Shown: one piece after another, positions 43,185 through 45,452 of the stretch | How the letters are laid out: each line of letters starts with the position of its first letter | How positions within the stretch are numbered: position 1 is the stretch's first letter | Assembly (NCBI RefSeq): GCF_012843905.1 | Contig: NZ_JABAGC010000027.1 | Coordinates: 1-45,452, forward strand | Reading direction: 5' to 3' | DNA from: Clostridium sp. SM-530-WT-3G | GTDB lineage: Bacteria > Bacillota > Clostridia > Clostridiales > Clostridiaceae | DNA: 45,452 nt | The notes under the pieces: model-generated | The model's database searches: none | Told to the model about the DNA's origin: nothing | What the model saw: the letters and a program-made list of their open reading frames with translations, nothing else | Program-made: the position numbers and the translations under genes

Positions 43185-44162
43185 TTATAATAATTCTTTT
43201 CTTAATTCAGCTGGTGATTTTTGTGAAAGATATGCAGGTGGAATATCAAATACTGTACATGCACCAGTTCTTCCTTCTTTAGCCATTTTATTTATAGCTC
43301 TTGCATAAGCAGTTAAAACATTTGCTGTGAATTCTGGATTGCTGTCTAAATCAAGAGAGAATTCTATTTTTTCTTTATTTCCATCACCAGTTACTCCAGT
43401 TCTAATTACAAATCCTCCGTGAGGCATACCTGAATGATTTTCCTTTAATTCTTCTTCACTGATAAAATTTACTTCTGTATCATAGTCAGAGAAATAATTT
43501 GGCATAGTTTTGATTGCTTCTTCAACTTTACTACTATCTGCACCTTCTTCTAATACTACATAGCATACTCTAAGGTGTTTGTCCCTAGTAGTAAGTTCAG
43601 GATTTTCTCCATTTCTAACTTTGCTTAAAGCTTCTTCCTTTGGCACTGTATATTGTTTAGCATCTTTAACCCATTCTATTCTTCTTATGGCATCTGAGTG
43701 ACCTTGACTTACACCTTTTCCCCAGAAAGTATAATCATTTCCTTGTGGTAAGATTGCATTAGCATATAATCTGTTTAATGAGAATAATCCTGGATCCCAA
43801 CCTACTGAAATGATACTTAATGTACCGGCATTTTTTGCTACTTTATCAACATTTTCAAAGTATTCAGGAATTTTTGCATGAGTATCAAAGCTATCTACAG
43901 TATTAAACATTTCAGCTATTTTTGGAGTTTGTTTAGGAAGATCAGTAGCAGAACCACCACAAAGTATCATGACATCAATTTTATCTTTATATTCTTCAAT
44001 CTTTGATATATGTATAGCTTTTGATCCATCTTCCATTATAAGACCATCTCTTCTTGTAAATACAGCTACAAGTTCCATATCATCATTTTGCTTTAGTGAG
44101 TTTATAACTCCTTTACCTAAGTTTCCATAACCTAGTATACCTATTCTAGTTTTTGTATTCAT
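43185..44162 (-). CDS. ddh: meso-diaminopimelate D-dehydrogenase
   Basis: Ddh interconverts meso-DAP and tetrahydrodipicolinate with NADPH and ammonia, a one-step bypass for lysine and peptidoglycan synthesis. The 325-residue product has the dinucleotide motif RIGILGYGNLGKGV, DSFDTHAKIPEYF, SVGWDPGLFSLNRL, TFWGKGVSQGHSDAIRRI and MPHGGFVIRTG, all typical. I place the start at ATG 44162, giving MNTKTRIG with a GGGGGAT site five bases ahead; the ATG at 44177 would add five residues and lies before that site. A dapF gene is also present in this window. Confidence 0.96.
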   Translation of the reverse strand: MNTKTRIGILGYGNLGKGVINSLKQNDDMELVAVFTRRDGLIMEDGSKAIHISKIEEYKDKIDVMILCGGSATDLPKQTPKIAEMFNTVDSFDTHAKIPEYFENVDKVAKNAGTLSIISVGWDPGLFSLNRLYANAILPQGNDYTFWGKGVSQGHSDAIRRIEWVKDAKQYTVPKEEALSKVRNGENPELTTRDKHLRVCYVVLEEGADSSKVEEAIKTMPNYFSDYDTEVNFISEEELKENHSGMPHGGFVIRTGVTGDGNKEKIEFSLDLDSNPEFTANVLTAYARAINKMAKEGRTGACTVFDIPPAYLSQKSPAELRKELL

Positions 44163-44403
44163 ATTTTTATCCCCCATTTTGAAATATATATTTTATTAAA
44201 TATATAATATTTTAACATATTTAAATTAAGTTGTGTATTTTATTATGCTTTTTTTGATTTTTGTTGAATTTAAATTGATAAAATGATATTTTGCCAATCG
44301 TTTAGTTATAATAAAAAATTAATACTTATTAATTTACAAATTGGTATTTTATTACAAAATTAAAGGTTGTATAATAAATATAAATAAATATTAAGAAAAA
44401 GAG

Positions 44404-45039
44404 ATGATCAATATGGTTTTGTGTGATGAAATTTTTGCGCTTAATAATTCAATTGATTTTCTCAAAATATATGATGGAAAAAGACCTTACTATGGAGGTA
44501 CTCAGTCATGGTTTCAAAATCATGCCTTAAGAAAAGTAGGATGTAGCATAGTTGCAGCAGCAAATATAACAGCATATATTGCAAAAAAAATTAAAAATCA
44601 AATATTGTATAATTATGAGGATATGAGTAAGGAAAATTTTCTTGACCATATGGAGAGTGTAGCAAAATTTATTCATCCTGATGTAAAAAAAGGTGTAACT
44701 TCAGTATCTTATTTCAATAATGAAGTTATAAAATTTGCTAAGGATAAAGGAGTCACTATACAGGCACGTATGATTACTACTGAAGATGATTTTGATAATA
44801 TACGATTATTTGTAGAGGAGGGTTTAAGCAAGGACCAGCCTATAGCTTTACTTATGTTGGAAAACGATATACTTAAGGAGTTTGATTGGCATTGGATGAC
44901 TGTAACTAAGCTTTTTAAAAATATGGACAAGTATTATGTTGATTTTTCAACATGGGGAGAGAGAAGGATTTTTACTTTAGAAGATTTTTATAAGTACAGC
45001 AGTTTTGGGGCATTAACATATTTTGAAGTTGTTAAATAG
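44404..45039 (+). CDS. C39-like papain-fold cysteine peptidase family protein
   Basis: The 211-residue protein shows YYGGTQSWFQNHALRKVGCSIVAAANITAYI, where Cys47 fits the nucleophile of the C39-like peptidase fold (GC-S-x-x-AAAN), and DWHWMTVTKLF with His163, followed by YYVDFSTWGE (Asp180). Such proteins are known in Clostridium as uncharacterised C39-type peptidases. It lacks a signal peptide, so activity would be cytoplasmic or need another route. Two in-frame ATGs (44404, 44413) both have weak ribosome sites; the earlier is given. Own terminator follows. Confidence 0.72.
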   Translation: MINMVLCDEIFALNNSIDFLKIYDGKRPYYGGTQSWFQNHALRKVGCSIVAAANITAYIAKKIKNQILYNYEDMSKENFLDHMESVAKFIHPDVKKGVTSVSYFNNEVIKFAKDKGVTIQARMITTEDDFDNIRLFVEEGLSKDQPIALLMLENDILKEFDWHWMTVTKLFKNMDKYYVDFSTWGERRIFTLEDFYKYSSFGALTYFEVVK

Positions 45040-45076
45040 CAATCATTGTTGTTTGCTTTTAGAATCTACAAGAATT

Positions 45077-45126
45077 AAACAAATCATCAAGAACTTTAAT
45101 TAAGATTCTTGATGATTTGTTTTTTA
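45077..45126 (+). terminator. rho-independent terminator
   Basis: ACAAATCATCAAGAA (45079-45093) pairs perfectly with TTCTTGATGATTTGT (45106-45120), extending two more A-T pairs outward, then a T run. The 12-base loop separates the arms. It lies about 40 bases after the C39-like gene. Confidence 0.9.
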
Positions 45127-45281
45127 AGAGTGATAATTTTACATAAAACTATAATGCCAATATAGTTTTAAAATTTGTAAGCATTTATATCTATAAATTA
45201 AATTTATTAATCTATGTGCATATTTATTATAAATATATTTTATAAATAATTTACTAGACTTGTGCAGTAAATAGGAAAAAT

Positions 45282-45452
45282 TTAAGCTACTAGTCCTAAT
45301 TTGGAAATGGTAGACTCTAGACTAATCCCGTTATCTGCACATTCATGTGCAAATGCAACTATTTTTACCAAATAATTGTTTCGGAAGTGTATTATTACAT
45401 CTCCAATATTCTTTAATTTATACAATTTACCATATTTAACTCTGAAAAGTTC
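45282..45452 (-). CDS. unknown protein, C-terminal fragment cut by the window edge
   Basis: An open frame on the minus strand runs from the window edge to a TAA at 45284-45282 and encodes 56 residues ending in ISLESTISKLGLVA. Motif-like parts are GDVIIHFRNNYLVK and FAHECADNG. Sequence composition is coding-like (more C and G than the surrounding AT-rich gap). The family is not recognised; it could be the end of a chromosomal gene or of a mobile element. No terminator specific to it is seen. Confidence 0.5.
   Translation of the reverse strand, partial: ELFRVKYGKLYKLKNIGDVIIHFRNNYLVKIVAFAHECADNGISLESTISKLGLVA

Overview
The window is very AT-rich DNA with a Firmicutes gene order. It carries spore-formation genes (a complete spoIIIA operon, spoIVB, spo0A) and strong GGAGG-type ribosome binding sites. 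The gene content and order fit Clostridium sensu stricto (C. butyricum/C. beijerinckii type); the species is inferred from order and protein style, not from a search. No rRNA, tRNA, CRISPR array, insertion sequence or prophage was recognised. Most of the window is conserved chromosomal core.

Layout. 0.2-3 kb: end of a division/cell-wall cluster (ftsQ/divIB, DUF881, sbp, DUF881). 3-5.9 kb: the ylm division cluster (yggS-sepF-yggT-ylmH-divIVA), closed by a strong terminator. 6-9.8 kb: RluD-type pseudouridine synthase, pyrR, a THUMP-domain rRNA methyltransferase and an RpiR-type regulator. 10-13.9 kb: rqcH on the minus strand, then dapF and a lipoprotein on the plus strand. 14-19.6 kb: a compact type IV pilus/type II secretion-like operon: assembly ATPase, inner-membrane platform, four prepilin-like proteins and three small divergent proteins in the positions of PilM/PilN/PilO (GspL/GspM). 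19.8-20.8 kb: efp and a CD1247-type zinc-ribbon protein. 21.2-26.5 kb: spoIIIAA-AH. 26.6-36.7 kb: Asp23-family protein, nusB, folD, xseA, xseB, ispA, dxs, tlyA-type methyltransferase, nadK, argR, recN. 37-39.6 kb: spoIVB and spo0A. 39.8-45.4 kb: a looser, more accessory stretch of mostly single genes with their own terminators: an isochorismatase-family hydrolase, an unknown 111-residue protein, a TIGR02391 (Ymh) protein, an alpha/beta hydrolase, meso-diaminopimelate dehydrogenase, a C39-like cysteine-peptidase-fold protein and a truncated unknown gene at the right edge.

How the genes work together. The left end serves septum placement and wall growth. The pseudopilin operon should build a short pilus-like fibre, but the set looks like minor pseudopilins (H-I-J-K order) with no obvious major pilin, which must lie elsewhere. 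The spoIIIA genes encode the mother-cell half of the channel to the forespore, SpoIVB signals from forespore to mother cell, and Spo0A is the master regulator of sporulation entry. folD, xseAB, ispA and dxs are housekeeping folate, DNA-repair and isoprenoid genes.

Points most worth a second look: the assembly ATPase appears to start at a non-canonical ATA codon, so standard gene calling would lose 39 residues; a neighbouring prepilin may use ATT/ATA; the pseudopilin operon lacks a major pilin; and a structured 225-base leader lies between nusB and folD. I did not find a clearly new large system; these are the best candidates.
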